NCBI RefSeq assembly: GCF_025264645.1
Contig: NZ_CP073696.1
Coordinates: 3,038,001 to 3,102,000 of the forward strand
Length of the DNA: 64,000 bases
Direction of reading: 5' to 3'
Origin: Edaphobacter lichenicola
GTDB taxonomy: Bacteria > Acidobacteriota > Terriglobia > Terriglobales > Acidobacteriaceae
Of this stretch, positions 8,838-18,158 are shown piece by piece. How positions within the stretch are numbered: position 1 is the first letter of the stretch; each line of letters opens with the position of its first letter. The notes beneath the pieces are model-generated. The model was not told the DNA's origin. It saw only the letters and a list, made by a program, of their open reading frames with translations, and did not search any database. The position numbers and the translations under genes were made by a program.

Positions 8838-10577
8838 TCAGCGTACACGACGTTGGTGCGTACTTGGAATCTGCATATCTTCCCGGTACTTCGCGACCGT
8901 CCTTCGGGTCACCTGGATCCCCTGCCGTTGCAGTTCGGCAGCGAGCTGATCGTCCGTCAAAGGCTTACGCTCATCCTCGTCTTCAATCAGCTTCTTCACC
9001 TTGCGCTTCAGCAACACCAGCGGCAAATCGCCACCCTCCGGCCCATTCACTCCCTCGGAGAAGAAAAACCGCAGCTCAAACACGCCTTGCGAGGTATGCA
9101 CGTACTTGTTCGCGACCGCGCGGCTCACAGTGGAGGGATGCACGCCAATCTCCTCCGCAACCTCTTTAATCATCATCGGCTTCAGCGCGTTAACGCCATG
9201 CTCCAGAAACTCCGTCTGCCGCCGTACGATCACCTCGCACGTCCTCACAATCGTGTTCTTCCTCTGTTCGATATTCCGAAGCAGCTGGATCGCCGATTTG
9301 TACCGCTCTTTCACATACTCTTTTACTTCTTTCTCCGTCTGCTTCTGCTGCAGCATCTTGCGATAGCCCTGGTTGAGACGAAGGGTCGGCATATCCTCTT
9401 CATTCATCACCACGATATACACGTCGTCGCGCTTCACAAAGGCAACATCCGGCTCGATTAACCGCGTTTCGCTCTGGTTGTAGCGCTGGCCGGGTCGAGG
9501 GTCCAGTGTCCGGATAAACTCGACCGCTGCATTCACCTCATCCGCCGTACGTCCGCAACTGCGTGTTAGCTCCCGCATATCTTTCTTCTGCAGCAGCGGC
9601 AGGCAGTTCGTCACAACATGGATCGCAATACTGAAGATATCTTCGCGCGCTGGAGACTCTGTAGGAACAGCTGGCTCGATAGCACCGTAGTCCTCGTCGC
9701 CGTCCGATCCGTTCTTATTCGCACCATTTGCAGCGGCGGCCTGCCTCCGCCGAAGCACGATCGCAGCTTCGCCTCTCTGCGCATTGATCTGAATCAGCAA
9801 GCACTCACGCAAGTCACGCGACCCCACTCCTACCGGATCGAGATAATTGACCACCGTTCGCGCCTCACGCACAGCAGCCAGAAGGGATGCAAACGTCTCA
9901 TCCTCCGCAGACGCCGCAATCTCCAAGGCCTCCTCTTGCACTGCGCCGTGCCCATTTTCGCTGTTCTCAGGCACCTCCCACAGATGAGCAAGCTTTGCTT
10001 TGGTTCCACGCTCGAATGGAATCGGCTCCGACCGCGCCGGCTCCCGAAAGATCATCAGCGCTTCAACAAGCTCCTCGTCGCTTGCAGTCAGATATCCGTT
10101 TTCATTCAGATTTCCGACCACCAACTCTGCCGCCGCTCGAATCTCGGGGCTCAACGTCAAAGACCCCAACTGCCACGCCAGATGATCGCTCAACGTACTC
10201 GGCTGTGAAAGAAAATTCTCGAACGAAGGCTTGTCGTACTCCTCAAAATTCGAGGCCGTGCGAAAACCCGGATCGAGATAATCCTGGAAGTAGCTCCCGA
10301 AATCGATCTCATCGAATGGGTCCTTCTCCACCCTCTCGCTCTCGGCCGCCACCTCCTCCGCCGAGCGCTCCCGGTCCCCCTCGATCCCCGCTCGTTCATC
10401 CAGCGAAACGACCGACTCCTCCAACTCCTCCAGCACCGGATTCTCCACCATCTCGGTGTTGATCATCTCCCTCAGCTCAAGCTTGTTCAGCGCAAGCACG
10501 CTGACCATCTGCACCAGTCCAGGCGTCAGTACCTGTCTTTGGGAGACCTTCAAGTTCAGCTTCGGTTGCAGCAGCAC
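8838..10577 (-). CDS. rpoN: RNA polymerase sigma-54 factor
   Basis: This 579-residue sigma-54 has region I at the N-terminus (KLNLKVSQRQVLTPGLVQM, which interacts with activators), an acidic and variable region II up to about residue 110, the core-binding domain, and a helix-turn-helix near 460-500 (IGVHPSTVSRAVANKYV). The RpoN box RRTVAKYRED at about 558-567 reads the -24 element. It is longer than the usual 480 residues because of inserts at about 60-110 and 190-300. It is separated from lptB by 229 nt that contain a large hairpin, so it probably has its own promoter. Confidence 0.96.
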   Translation of the reverse strand: MLLQPKLNLKVSQRQVLTPGLVQMVSVLALNKLELREMINTEMVENPVLEELEESVVSLDERAGIEGDRERSAEEVAAESERVEKDPFDEIDFGSYFQDYLDPGFRTASNFEEYDKPSFENFLSQPSTLSDHLAWQLGSLTLSPEIRAAAELVVGNLNENGYLTASDEELVEALMIFREPARSEPIPFERGTKAKLAHLWEVPENSENGHGAVQEEALEIAASAEDETFASLLAAVREARTVVNYLDPVGVGSRDLRECLLIQINAQRGEAAIVLRRRQAAAANGANKNGSDGDEDYGAIEPAVPTESPAREDIFSIAIHVVTNCLPLLQKKDMRELTRSCGRTADEVNAAVEFIRTLDPRPGQRYNQSETRLIEPDVAFVKRDDVYIVVMNEEDMPTLRLNQGYRKMLQQKQTEKEVKEYVKERYKSAIQLLRNIEQRKNTIVRTCEVIVRRQTEFLEHGVNALKPMMIKEVAEEIGVHPSTVSRAVANKYVHTSQGVFELRFFFSEGVNGPEGGDLPLVLLKRKVKKLIEDEDERKPLTDDQLAAELQRQGIQVTRRTVAKYREDMQIPSTHQRRVR

Positions 10578-10618
10578 GTTAACCCCTCATCAACCCGACC
10601 GGTTACTCTTCTGTCGTT

Positions 10619-10642
10619 GTGCCATTTGGCACTCATCGTGCT
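10619..10642 (+). promoter_or_regulatory. Palindrome with a sigma-54-like -24/-12 match upstream of rpoN
   Basis: GTGCCA-TT-TGGCAC is a perfect inverted repeat at 10619-10632. Its right half starts TGGCAC-TCATC-GTGCT, with GG and GC exactly ten bases apart, as in sigma-54 promoters. This match points away from rpoN, and no plus-strand gene follows. It could instead be an operator 42 nt upstream of rpoN. Confidence 0.3.
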
Positions 10643-10765
10643 TACACTACGACAAACAGCAGACAAAATGCCAATTTTTCGGCTTGGCCACAGTCTACAC
10701 TCCATGACCCCATCTCGCTGTAAGTCTAACCGTGCCAAAGGCTGCACGAACTCCACCGATAGCAA

Positions 10766-10797
10766 CCTCGTCTTACAACAGAAGTTGTAAGACGAGG
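10766..10797 (-). terminator. Perfect 14-bp hairpin after lptB
   Basis: CCTCGTCTTACAAC and its exact complement are separated by the loop AGAA, starting ten bases beyond the lptB stop. No T-tract follows on the minus strand, so it may protect the 3' end or be factor-dependent rather than a classical terminator. Confidence 0.55.
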
Positions 10798-10806
10798 CTC
10801 CAACCC

Positions 10807-11535
10807 TCACCCCATCGAGAAATTCTCACCCAGGTAAATCCGGCGCACCTCCGGATCGCGCCCCAGTTCACCCGGCGTCCCCGTCTTGAATATCTTTCCT
10901 TCGGTAATAATGTAGGCCCGATCCGTCACCGACAACGTCTCTCGCACGTTGTGATCCGTGATCAAGATGCCGATCCCACTCTTCTTCAACCCAAAGATAA
11001 TTTCCTGCAAATCCAGCACCGCAATCGGATCGATCCCGGAAAACGGCTCATCCAGCAGAATGAATGCGGGCTCGATCGCCAGGCATCGTGCAATCTCCAC
11101 CCGCCTGCGCTCCCCGCCGCTCAGCGCATAGCCTCGAGTCTTACGCACGTGCCCTAAATTCAACTGTTCGATCAACTTCTCCGTGCGCGTTCGCCGGCTC
11201 TCCCAGCTCAGCTGCTGCGCTTCCAGCACCGCCAGAATATTGTCCTGCACCGTCAGCTTGCGAAACACCGAGGGCTCCTGCGGCAGATAGCTGATGCCAT
11301 AGTTCCTCGCGCGCAGGTACATCGGCAGACGGCTAATGTCATGTCCATTCGCCAGCACCCGCCCGGAGTCTGGACGCACCAACCCCACAATCATGTAAAA
11401 ACTCGTCGTTTTACCCGCGCCGTTCGGCCCCAGCAGCCCCACCACCTCGCCCTGTTCGATCTCCAGGCTGACCCCCCTTACGACCTGGCGTCCACCATAG
11501 GACTTGCCAATCTCCTCCGTCGATAACGTCTTCAT
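10807..11535 (-). CDS. lptB: LPS export ABC transporter ATPase
   Basis: This 242-residue ATPase powers extraction of LPS from the inner membrane with LptF and LptG. It has Walker [13 protein letters not shown], signature [14 protein letters not shown], Walker [13 protein letters not shown] and switch His in [26 protein letters not shown] and the C-terminal YLGENF block are typical of LptB rather than LivF/LivG. Its start overlaps the stop of the lptC-ostA gene by 4 nt. No lptF/lptG gene is in the window. Confidence 0.95.
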   Translation of the reverse strand: MKTLSTEEIGKSYGGRQVVRGVSLEIEQGEVVGLLGPNGAGKTTSFYMIVGLVRPDSGRVLANGHDISRLPMYLRARNYGISYLPQEPSVFRKLTVQDNILAVLEAQQLSWESRRTRTEKLIEQLNLGHVRKTRGYALSGGERRRVEIARCLAIEPAFILLDEPFSGIDPIAVLDLQEIIFGLKKSGIGILITDHNVRETLSVTDRAYIITEGKIFKTGTPGELGRDPEVRRIYLGENFSMG

Positions 11536-14114
11536 TGCTTGTTCTTCACCCGCGTCTCCGTGCGCACTCTCTGTCCCGCGCCACTCTCTCCTCCATTAGA
11601 AACCACGACGTTCTCATCCCCGACATGGAATCGCAAAGATGTACCCACCACGGTCCCCTGCAGGTCATCCACAACCTTCGGCAATACCGCAGCGGTACCG
11701 GTCAACACAAACATTCCGTCGCTTGCCGTATACACCAACTGCTCCCCAGTCGCGCGCCTCCCAGGCTGCTGCATCTCAATGTGCCCACTCGCCACAATTC
11801 GCTCCACGCTACCGCCCATAAATCCGCCGCCCACCGCCCCACCAGTCGCGTTCTTTTCCCCCACCACAGCGCCGCTGGCTCCCACTCGGCCACCGCCCGT
11901 CTGAGATGTCTTGACAGCCGCAGCCTGCAGATACACCACCACCTGCTGGCCCCGCAAACTGCCATCCGCGCTCTCCACCTGAACCCCACCCGTAAAATCT
12001 GCTCGCCTCGCTTCATCCGAGTAAACCAGCTCCCGGCTGACCACCCGCACGACGTCCGTCTTCCCGCTCGCACCGCTCGGTCTCCCGGCCTTGGAACCAC
12101 TGGCTTTCGTCGCAGCACCACCACCCACCAGCACCGTATGAACCGCCGTCGGAGCACCCTGCCCCTCCCCATGCGCGAGCAGCCGCCTTTGCTTCTGTTC
12201 AAACTCAAGCACCGGCGCATCCACTTGCGACGCCCCCTGCCATAGCCTCGCGGGCTTTCCCGGCACTCCATAAAACTTCGCAACCTGCGAATCGTGCTTC
12301 ATCTCGGCCCGCGCTGCCAGCACGTGGACCGGCTCGTCCGTGCTTCCTGGCTGCCCATAACTTGCCTTTACCGAACCGTCTGCCGTCGCATCTCCAGTCT
12401 GCTGTTCCGTCACCACACGGTCGGCCCAAAGAACGCTCGTCCCATCGCTCACCTGCACATCTCCGGTTAGTGTCGTCCGCTCCAGCGCACCATCGTAGAT
12501 AGCCCGCTCCGCCGTCACTCGCTCCTCCACAGGCGCAGCGGCATCGCCCGGCTTCTTCACCGGCACCTGCGTCATCACGACATGTCCTTGCTCGGTCGCA
12601 TTCGATATCGCATCGCCGGCCTGCCCATCATTCCCATGCTGCGACACTTTGCCCGTCAGATTCGCGCCACCAGCACCAGCCATCACAGGATGAAAGTGCG
12701 CCACCAGGGAATCCCCCAAGCTCGTGTTGACCACCCCAGTCGTACTCACCCTTCGAATCGTCGTATGCCCATCGCCATGCACATCAGCAATATGATCCGC
12801 ATTGCCCACTCTCACAAAATGCGCCGTCAAAACCTGCCCAGCCAGCGCGCTGCTGACCATTCCGCTACCCTTCGCATCCGGACTGAGCACCTTCAACCAG
12901 GCATCGCCAGTGGCCTTCGCATCTCGTACCAGGGTCGTCCCCGTCTTATCCGTATCCATCGCCAGCTCGAGTGCGCCAGCGTTCAGCTCTCTCTCACTCC
13001 ATGGTTCCGTCGCCGCATCCGAGGCCCGCACCTTCTCATGTAGATGCACCGCCCCGGTCATCACAACATGCTCCGGATGCCCCGCCTTGTCGAACACCAC
13101 CCTGCCTTCAGCAGCCTCTCCCTGCGCCTTACGCAGCGCATCGTCTAAGAAATACTTCAGCCCTCCCGACATCACACCCGACTGAACTTGGTTCTGAGCA
13201 TTCATCGTCATCTCGCCGCGCGGCCCTGTCACCGTCCCACCCGCTCCATTTACCAGCGTCACATCGCCCTCAGCCTCCACTCGCTCCGCCGACCCGTCCG
13301 GCCTCAGGTGCATCACCACATGCTGCGCCGCTGCCGTCTGACCCTGTCCACCGCCTGCGGCACCCACCGCTATATACTTCGCCTGAGTCAGCAGCACTCT
13401 CTCGTTCGGTCGGTCCAGCTCCGCCCGCGATGCCGTCAGCACTATCGGCTTATCGTGTTCAAGTCCATTCACCCTCACCGCCGAATGCAGTACCACCACA
13501 CCCGAGTCCGAGTTATAGTCCGCACCAATCGCATGTCCGGTCAGCCCACCCGACTCAAACTCAATATCGTTATCCGTCGCCGCCACCCCCAGCTTCTGTA
13601 GAAATACCAGTCCGCTGGTCGTGACATGGATCAGTCGTTCATCCTTGTTCTCATGTTCAGCCCCACGCTTATGCAGATCCTTCCCGGCTGCATAATCCAT
13701 CTTTGCATTCGCATCCGCGGCCGCTGGAGCCTGCAGATCGATATGCACCTCTCCCACCGCACGAATGACCCCCGCGCCCTGGTCGTACTCAAACTCGTTT
13801 CCATAGATCCGGTCCGCTCGATCCTGCTTCCTCCCATACAGCACGATCCCCACATCGTGCAGCGCAACTTTGCCATCGGAGCGTTCCACAGCCTTCGCAG
13901 CATGAATCGTATAAATCGTCTTGCCCTGCAACGACTGCGAATAGGTAAATCCGTTCGTCTCTCGCCGGACGTCGACCCCAAGTTTCTTCGGCAAATCCCT
14001 CAAAAATCGGTGCGCCCGATAATGCGCATACCCTAGAAAGGCAGCGATCACCATCAGCAGCAGGCCCGCGCCCGCCAGCAACCAAACTCGAAGTCGTTCT
14101 ACTGAAACGCTCAT
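11532..14114 (-). CDS. LptC-OstA (LptC/LptA) fusion, LPS transport protein
   Basis: This is an 860-residue protein with an N-terminal membrane anchor ([20 protein letters not shown]), an LptC-like domain to about residue 200, and repeated OstA/LptA-type beta-strand segments to the C-terminus (for example [18 protein letters not shown] and [17 protein letters not shown]). LptC and LptA normally are separate proteins of about 190 residues that form the periplasmic bridge carrying LPS. Here one long chain appears to hold both functions. Low-complexity Gly/Ala stretches join the segments. Location directly upstream of lptB, with a 4-nt overlap, makes the role firm; exact domain boundaries are not. 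Confidence 0.85.
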   Translation of the reverse strand: MSVSVERLRVWLLAGAGLLLMVIAAFLGYAHYRAHRFLRDLPKKLGVDVRRETNGFTYSQSLQGKTIYTIHAAKAVERSDGKVALHDVGIVLYGRKQDRADRIYGNEFEYDQGAGVIRAVGEVHIDLQAPAAADANAKMDYAAGKDLHKRGAEHENKDERLIHVTTSGLVFLQKLGVAATDNDIEFESGGLTGHAIGADYNSDSGVVVLHSAVRVNGLEHDKPIVLTASRAELDRPNERVLLTQAKYIAVGAAGGGQGQTAAAQHVVMHLRPDGSAERVEAEGDVTLVNGAGGTVTGPRGEMTMNAQNQVQSGVMSGGLKYFLDDALRKAQGEAAEGRVVFDKAGHPEHVVMTGAVHLHEKVRASDAATEPWSERELNAGALELAMDTDKTGTTLVRDAKATGDAWLKVLSPDAKGSGMVSSALAGQVLTAHFVRVGNADHIADVHGDGHTTIRRVSTTGVVNTSLGDSLVAHFHPVMAGAGGANLTGKVSQHGNDGQAGDAISNATEQGHVVMTQVPVKKPGDAAAPVEERVTAERAIYDGALERTTLTGDVQVSDGTSVLWADRVVTEQQTGDATADGSVKASYGQPGSTDEPVHVLAARAEMKHDSQVAKFYGVPGKPARLWQGASQVDAPVLEFEQKQRRLLAHGEGQGAPTAVHTVLVGGGAATKASGSKAGRPSGASGKTDVVRVVSRELVYSDEARRADFTGGVQVESADGSLRGQQVVVYLQAAAVKTSQTGGGRVGASGAVVGEKNATGGAVGGGFMGGSVERIVASGHIEMQQPGRRATGEQLVYTASDGMFVLTGTAAVLPKVVDDLQGTVVGTSLRFHVGDENVVVSNGGESGAGQRVRTETRVKNKQ

Positions 14115-14232
14115 CCACCTTCTATCTTCTCACCCATAATGGCCGTGAAAGCCATCCCAGCCTCACACATCCTCACATCCTTCCTTGCACCAACCGCGGT
14201 CACAACCCGCCTTCGAGGTCTAAACTAGAACT

Positions 14233-14937
14233 ATGGCCGATCAGCTCTACCTTAGCCTCTGGTTCCCGAACTTCCGCTTCGAATCCCTCCCTGCGACCAT
14301 GGTCTCGGTGATGCGCCAGTTCGCCCTCATCAGCGGAGAAAAGCGCGTTGCGGCGGCGAGCGTCTATCCCATCAGCTTCACCGAAGCCCCGACCTACCAA
14401 CGCATCTACGTCAATGACGACCGCGCCGAAGAAAACCAGGACACCTCCGGCTCCATCATCGAAAACGCCGTCGCTGAAGCCACCGAGCAGCTCCACGACG
14501 ACATGGCCTACGAATTTGAAATGCGCTGGAATCTCTGGGCCCCCGAAGTCGTCTCCAGCACCCCCAATCCAACCCCCGGTTTTGACGCCGACGTCGATCC
14601 CGAGTACGAATCCACAGCTCTCGATCCCCTCTGGAAGCTCCAGCTCGCCACCGTACGTATCCTCGGCTTTGGCCCTCAGTTCGACGACGCCAGCTTCGAT
14701 CAGAACGGTCACATCCGCATCGACTTCGGCCTCGACACACCCTGGCTCGCCGAAACTCTCGACGATGAGCAGCTTGACGAAGCCGCCACCAAACACATCC
14801 AACAAAATGTCGAGATGCTCCTGGCCTTCACCCTCTCAGTCGAAAAAAACTGCGGCATCAGTAGCCGCCTCCTCTGGACCGAATCCGGCGAACCCCTCGC
14901 CCAGAAGCTCATCGACCGCCTGCAACGCGTCAACTAG
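14233..14937 (+). CDS. Conserved hypothetical protein, 234 aa
   Basis: I do not recognise a named family. The protein is soluble and acidic, with no signal peptide or membrane segment. It begins MADQLYLSLWFPNFRFE, and has an Asp/Glu-rich middle and an alpha/beta C-terminal half (LWKLQLATVRILGFGP, HIRIDFGLDTPWL). No Shine-Dalgarno sequence is obvious before the ATG. Codon use matches neighbouring genes, and the frame is long and uninterrupted, so it is very likely real. Its end overlaps the convergent OpgC-like gene by 8 nt. Confidence 0.75.
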   Translation: MADQLYLSLWFPNFRFESLPATMVSVMRQFALISGEKRVAAASVYPISFTEAPTYQRIYVNDDRAEENQDTSGSIIENAVAEATEQLHDDMAYEFEMRWNLWAPEVVSSTPNPTPGFDADVDPEYESTALDPLWKLQLATVRILGFGPQFDDASFDQNGHIRIDFGLDTPWLAETLDDEQLDEAATKHIQQNVEMLLAFTLSVEKNCGISSRLLWTESGEPLAQKLIDRLQRVN

Positions 14938-16111
14938 CGCTCTCAGCCACCGCCGTTTCACTCTGCGCCGCAGCACTCTTCGCGGCCGCCGCAGCGGCTT
15001 TTACCTCCCTGCGAACCCTTGCCTCCCGCATCGCCACCAGCATTAGTCCCGCAAACGTAAGCGAGAGAATCCCATAAGCCCGCGCGCCATGCAGCTGCGG
15101 AGCATCCTCATACAGCAGCGTCAACCCCACAAAAACAAAGAACACATGCGCACAGAAGACCTGCAGCGATGCCTTCCCCAGCGTCAAAAACGGCTCAATC
15201 GAGATCAACCGAACCAGATATCGTCGCATCGAGTAACAGACGATCAAAACCGCCGCCAGATTCACGACCCGCATCGGCCCGATCTGCCACTTATCCAGAC
15301 TGATTCCCAAGGACTCCTGCGTCAACACACTCCCCAGCCAGTGATGCCGTACCCCCAGGAAGAACACACAAACGGCGCCGCACCCAGCCACGACATATCC
15401 CGGAACCCGCTTCAACGGCATCTCATCCTGGGCACTCTTCGCTCCCAGCCATAGCCCCGCGATCCATACCGCCTGCCATGCAAACAGATTGAACGCCCCC
15501 GTCTCCTGCAATGGAATCGCGAGATGTGTCACCCGTACGACCCACGCATGCACCAGCTCTCTCAGCCCGAACTGGGCCGCAATCCACAGCGCCGCACTCC
15601 CACCCAAAACCCATCGCCAGCCATAGCGCACGCCCACGGCCAGCGCAATCGGCGTCAAAAATAGAAACAATACATACATCGGCAGAATATCCAGCAACGG
15701 CGGACAATAAATCAGCAACACTCCACCAAGGATTGCCGTCTTCGGATGCACCAGATAAAAGTTGATCAGGTTATAGATCGCTGGCCGATGCGTCTCCGTT
15801 GCAAACACCGCAGCAATAGTAAAAGCAAACGCCAGCATTAACAGGTGGTAGCCGTAGATCTTCAGCGTCCGCCGCCACAACTTCACAATCACACCAGGCA
15901 CGTCCTCCAACGCATCTCGCAAATACACCTGGCTCACCAGCATCGCCGACAGAAACACAAATCCTTCCGCAGAAGACACAAACCCAAACGGTTGATTCAC
16001 CAGGTCGCTAAAATGCGTCGGCATATGCGCAAACGTCATCCACACGAGGAACAACCCTCGCAGCGCATCCAGCTCCGGCCGCCTCCGCAACGTTGGATAA
16101 GTCAGCTTCAC
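14930..16111 (-). CDS. OpgC-like membrane acyltransferase
   Basis: This 393-residue protein has about ten membrane helices. The opening RRPELDALRGLFLVWMTFAHMP is the OpgC/acyltransferase-3 signature, and SSAEGFVFLSAMLVSQVYLR contains the second family motif. OpgC adds succinyl groups to periplasmic glucans; in Acidobacteria the acceptor is not known, so the substrate is open. A Lys/Ala-rich cytoplasmic tail follows the last helix. The start is GTG at 16111. It converges on the 14233-14937 gene. Confidence 0.85.
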   Translation of the reverse strand: MKLTYPTLRRRPELDALRGLFLVWMTFAHMPTHFSDLVNQPFGFVSSAEGFVFLSAMLVSQVYLRDALEDVPGVIVKLWRRTLKIYGYHLLMLAFAFTIAAVFATETHRPAIYNLINFYLVHPKTAILGGVLLIYCPPLLDILPMYVLFLFLTPIALAVGVRYGWRWVLGGSAALWIAAQFGLRELVHAWVVRVTHLAIPLQETGAFNLFAWQAVWIAGLWLGAKSAQDEMPLKRVPGYVVAGCGAVCVFFLGVRHHWLGSVLTQESLGISLDKWQIGPMRVVNLAAVLIVCYSMRRYLVRLISIEPFLTLGKASLQVFCAHVFFVFVGLTLLYEDAPQLHGARAYGILSLTFAGLMLVAMREARVRREVKAAAAAAKSAAAQSETAVAESAS

Positions 16112-16476
16112 CCGACAGGACCCCCACCATGCAAAAGAGAGACAAGTGCTATCACAGCATAGAGAGAGACCGTCACACCCGCAGGTCGCTTCCTATTCAC
16201 CGAACCAAATCCCCACCAATCTCGCCAAGCCATTTGCCGCTGATTCAAGACTTTCCCAAATCTACCTAGGTGAGACGTTTTCGTGCAGCCATTCGCCTCA
16301 TTCCTTATTTAAAACCTCCAACCACCTGCCGCAGCCTCCGTTTGACCCACCTGAAGCCAGGACGCCGGTACGTTATTGATCTTTATGAACTTCATCGAAA
16401 ACCATTACGCCATTCTTATGAATCAAGGTGTGAAATAAATCATGTCGGCAGAGCAGAGCCGCCAGGAGAGAGTTAC
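16112..16476. other. Intergenic stretch without a recognised gene
   Basis: These 365 bases between the OpgC-like gene and the 16477 gene hold no frame with protein-like features and no clear hairpin. The part from about 16380 to 16450 is A/T-rich and probably carries the promoter for the downstream small gene. Confidence 0.4.
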
Positions 16477-16701
16477 ATGAACACGTTCCGCACCCGCAGA
16501 CCGCTTCTCGTAAACGCCACCCAGTGCCTCCACCCCACCCTCATTCTCACCGACGCCGGCCAGCGTAAAGCTTATCCCGGCGACTGGATCGTCGAGGGCG
16601 AAAACCGCGAGCGTTACATCGTCGACAACAGCTTTTTCCAGCGCACCTTCGCTCCGATTCCCTGGGAACCCTCAAGCGAAGGCCGCCACTACGGCAGCTA
16701 A
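16477..16701 (+). CDS. Small conserved protein, 74 aa
   Basis: AGGAG lies 9 nt before the ATG, which fixes the start. The protein holds LILTDAGQRKAYPGDWIVEGENRERYIVDNSFF (residues about 22-54), a pattern I know from widespread small hypothetical proteins of about 70-90 residues in which PGDW and a following V/IVD block are conserved. Function is unknown. It has no signal peptide, membrane helix or cysteine pair. Confidence 0.75.
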   Translation: MNTFRTRRPLLVNATQCLHPTLILTDAGQRKAYPGDWIVEGENRERYIVDNSFFQRTFAPIPWEPSSEGRHYGS

Positions 16702-16950
16702 GCCACGCATCACAACCTGAAACCTAAACCTCAACCTTCAACCAACGGCCCCGGTCCTCGCGACCAAAAGAGAAAAGCGCAGCGGCATATGGCATTGTCC
16801 CTCGTAATAGAACCTCCTTCCCAAGCCTTCTCGTCCAACTTCAACCACAAAGCGACGACATCCTTCTTTCCTCATCCTGTCAGCACCCCGCCTGTAACTC
16901 CGCCGCAACCTCGCTCCACCCCCCTCCGCTCCGAGCTCAAAACAAATACC

Positions 16951-17481
16951 ATGGGTACTCGTAGAGCGGAGCTGCAGGATGCCCACGCCATCCATCAGCT
17001 GATCAAGAGTTTTTGCCACGACGGCACTCTCCTCGCCCGCTCCTACGCCGAGATCTGCGCGAACATCCGCACCTTCACCGTCGTGGAGACCGAAACTCAC
17101 CAGTTTCTCGGCTGCGCGGCCCTGCACATCTACGGTCAGCATCTCGCCGAGATTCGTTCCATCGCCGTCCGCCCGGAGACCAAAGGCCACGGTGCAGGAG
17201 GTCTCCTCGTCCAGGCCATCCTCAGTCGGGCCGAAGCCGAAGGCATCCAATGTGTCTGCCTCTTCACCCGCATCCCAACCTTCTTCGAACACTTCCACTT
17301 CCACGTCGCCGAGCGCCTCACCTTCCGCGACAAGGTTCTGAAGGACTGCATTCACTGCGCCCGTCGCAACGCCTGCGACGAAATCGCGATGGCCATCGGC
17401 GAACTTCCCGAGCCCTGCGATCTGCCGAAAAACCTCTTTCGAACGCAGTACCACTCAGACCTTGTACAACTTCAGCTCTGA
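16951..17481 (+). CDS. GNAT N-acetyltransferase, ArgA-like
   Basis: This 176-residue protein has the GNAT fold: RRAELQDAHAIHQLIKSF at the start, core strand GCAALHIYGQHLAEIRSIAVRP, and the acetyl-CoA loop ETKGHGAGGLL. It resembles the acetyltransferase domain of N-acetylglutamate synthase, the first step of arginine synthesis, without the kinase-like domain; short forms of this sort occur in many bacteria. Assignment to arginine is inference. The frame is open from 16789, but the extra 54 residues are Pro/Ser-rich and not family-like, so I chose the ATG at 16951. Confidence 0.8.
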   Translation: MGTRRAELQDAHAIHQLIKSFCHDGTLLARSYAEICANIRTFTVVETETHQFLGCAALHIYGQHLAEIRSIAVRPETKGHGAGGLLVQAILSRAEAEGIQCVCLFTRIPTFFEHFHFHVAERLTFRDKVLKDCIHCARRNACDEIAMAIGELPEPCDLPKNLFRTQYHSDLVQLQL

Positions 17482-17706
17482 GTTCTCCCCAGGAAGTAGC
17501 ATCCAAGGTACCGTCTCAACACGTTACTCTTGCAGCCAATCGCGGCGGTCAAGCATGATGGACCACCGACACAACTCATGCGGGAAGAATGCTGGCAACC
17601 TCAGCGAAACTTTCCGCATCATGGAGCAAGCAAGCTTGGAAGCAAAATGAAACCGGTCCGCATCAACGTCCTGCGAACCTAGCGACACATCGCACAGGAA
17701 AAAAAG

Positions 17707-17883
17707 ATGGAATACACAGAACAACAAGACATCGCCCCGACGTACCAATCCAACATTCGCGCCGAAGACGGTCTATCGCAGCGCAGCCAATGGAACACTC
17801 TCTGCGAAGGCGTTCTTATCCCTCTTGGTTCGCTCTTCGCCGTCTTCCTCTTCATGCTCGGCGTTATGCTCATCACCACCTAA
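17707..17883 (+). CDS. Small single-pass membrane protein, 58 aa
   Basis: The frame starts at an ATG preceded by AGGAAAAAAAG and ends with TAA. A polar N-terminal half (MEYTEQQDIAPTYQ) is followed by one hydrophobic helix near the C-terminus (GVLIPLGSLFAVFLFMLGVM). Good spacing of the ribosome site and the clean split into soluble head and membrane tail support a real gene. No family is recognised. The tandem 54-nt repeats lie just downstream. Confidence 0.55.
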   Translation: MEYTEQQDIAPTYQSNIRAEDGLSQRSQWNTLCEGVLIPLGSLFAVFLFMLGVMLITT

Positions 17884-17953
17884 GAGGAACTCCCGCGAAT
17901 CGGCACCTGACTTCCGGAAATCAATGCGTCAATCCGTGCAATCGACTTCTGTC

Positions 17954-18115
17954 TACGAATCGATATCTGCATCTAGGTAGGCCAAAGCCTTAACCTCGGC
18001 ACTCTCGTACGAATCGACGCCGATGACCTTAGATAAGCCGAGGCTTAGTTTGACACTCTCCTACGGATTAGCCTCTGCCTCTAGGTAAGCCAAGGCTTTA
18101 GCCTTGGCATTCTCC
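17954..18115. repeat. Three tandem 54-nt degenerate repeats
   Basis: Units at 17954-18007, 18008-18061 and 18062-18115 are each exactly 54 bases. Each starts TACGRATYRR and ends CTCG or CTCC, with AAGCC-like words near the middle. The third unit contains the perfect hairpin GCCAAGGC-TTTA-GCCTTGGC. A weaker possible fourth unit precedes them at about 17893. 54 is a multiple of three, but no frame across the array looks like a gene. Confidence 0.7.
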
Positions 18116-18120
18116 TCAAG

Positions 18121-18158
18121 CAAGAATGGGGCTTTAGCCCCTGGGGTATGTCTTCTAC
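18121..18158. repeat. REP-like palindromic element
   Basis: GGGGC-TTTA-GCCCC at 18128-18141 is flanked by AAGAAT and TGGGGTATGTCTTCT. The same layout, GGGGC-TTCA-GCCCC with matching flanks, recurs at 63950-63963. It sits at the 3' end of glyS and could stabilise or terminate its transcript. Confidence 0.6.

Noticed and set aside
16789..16950. N-terminal extension of the ArgA-like GNAT
   Set aside because: Pro/Ser-rich, not seen in the family; the GNAT fold begins right after the ATG at 16951.
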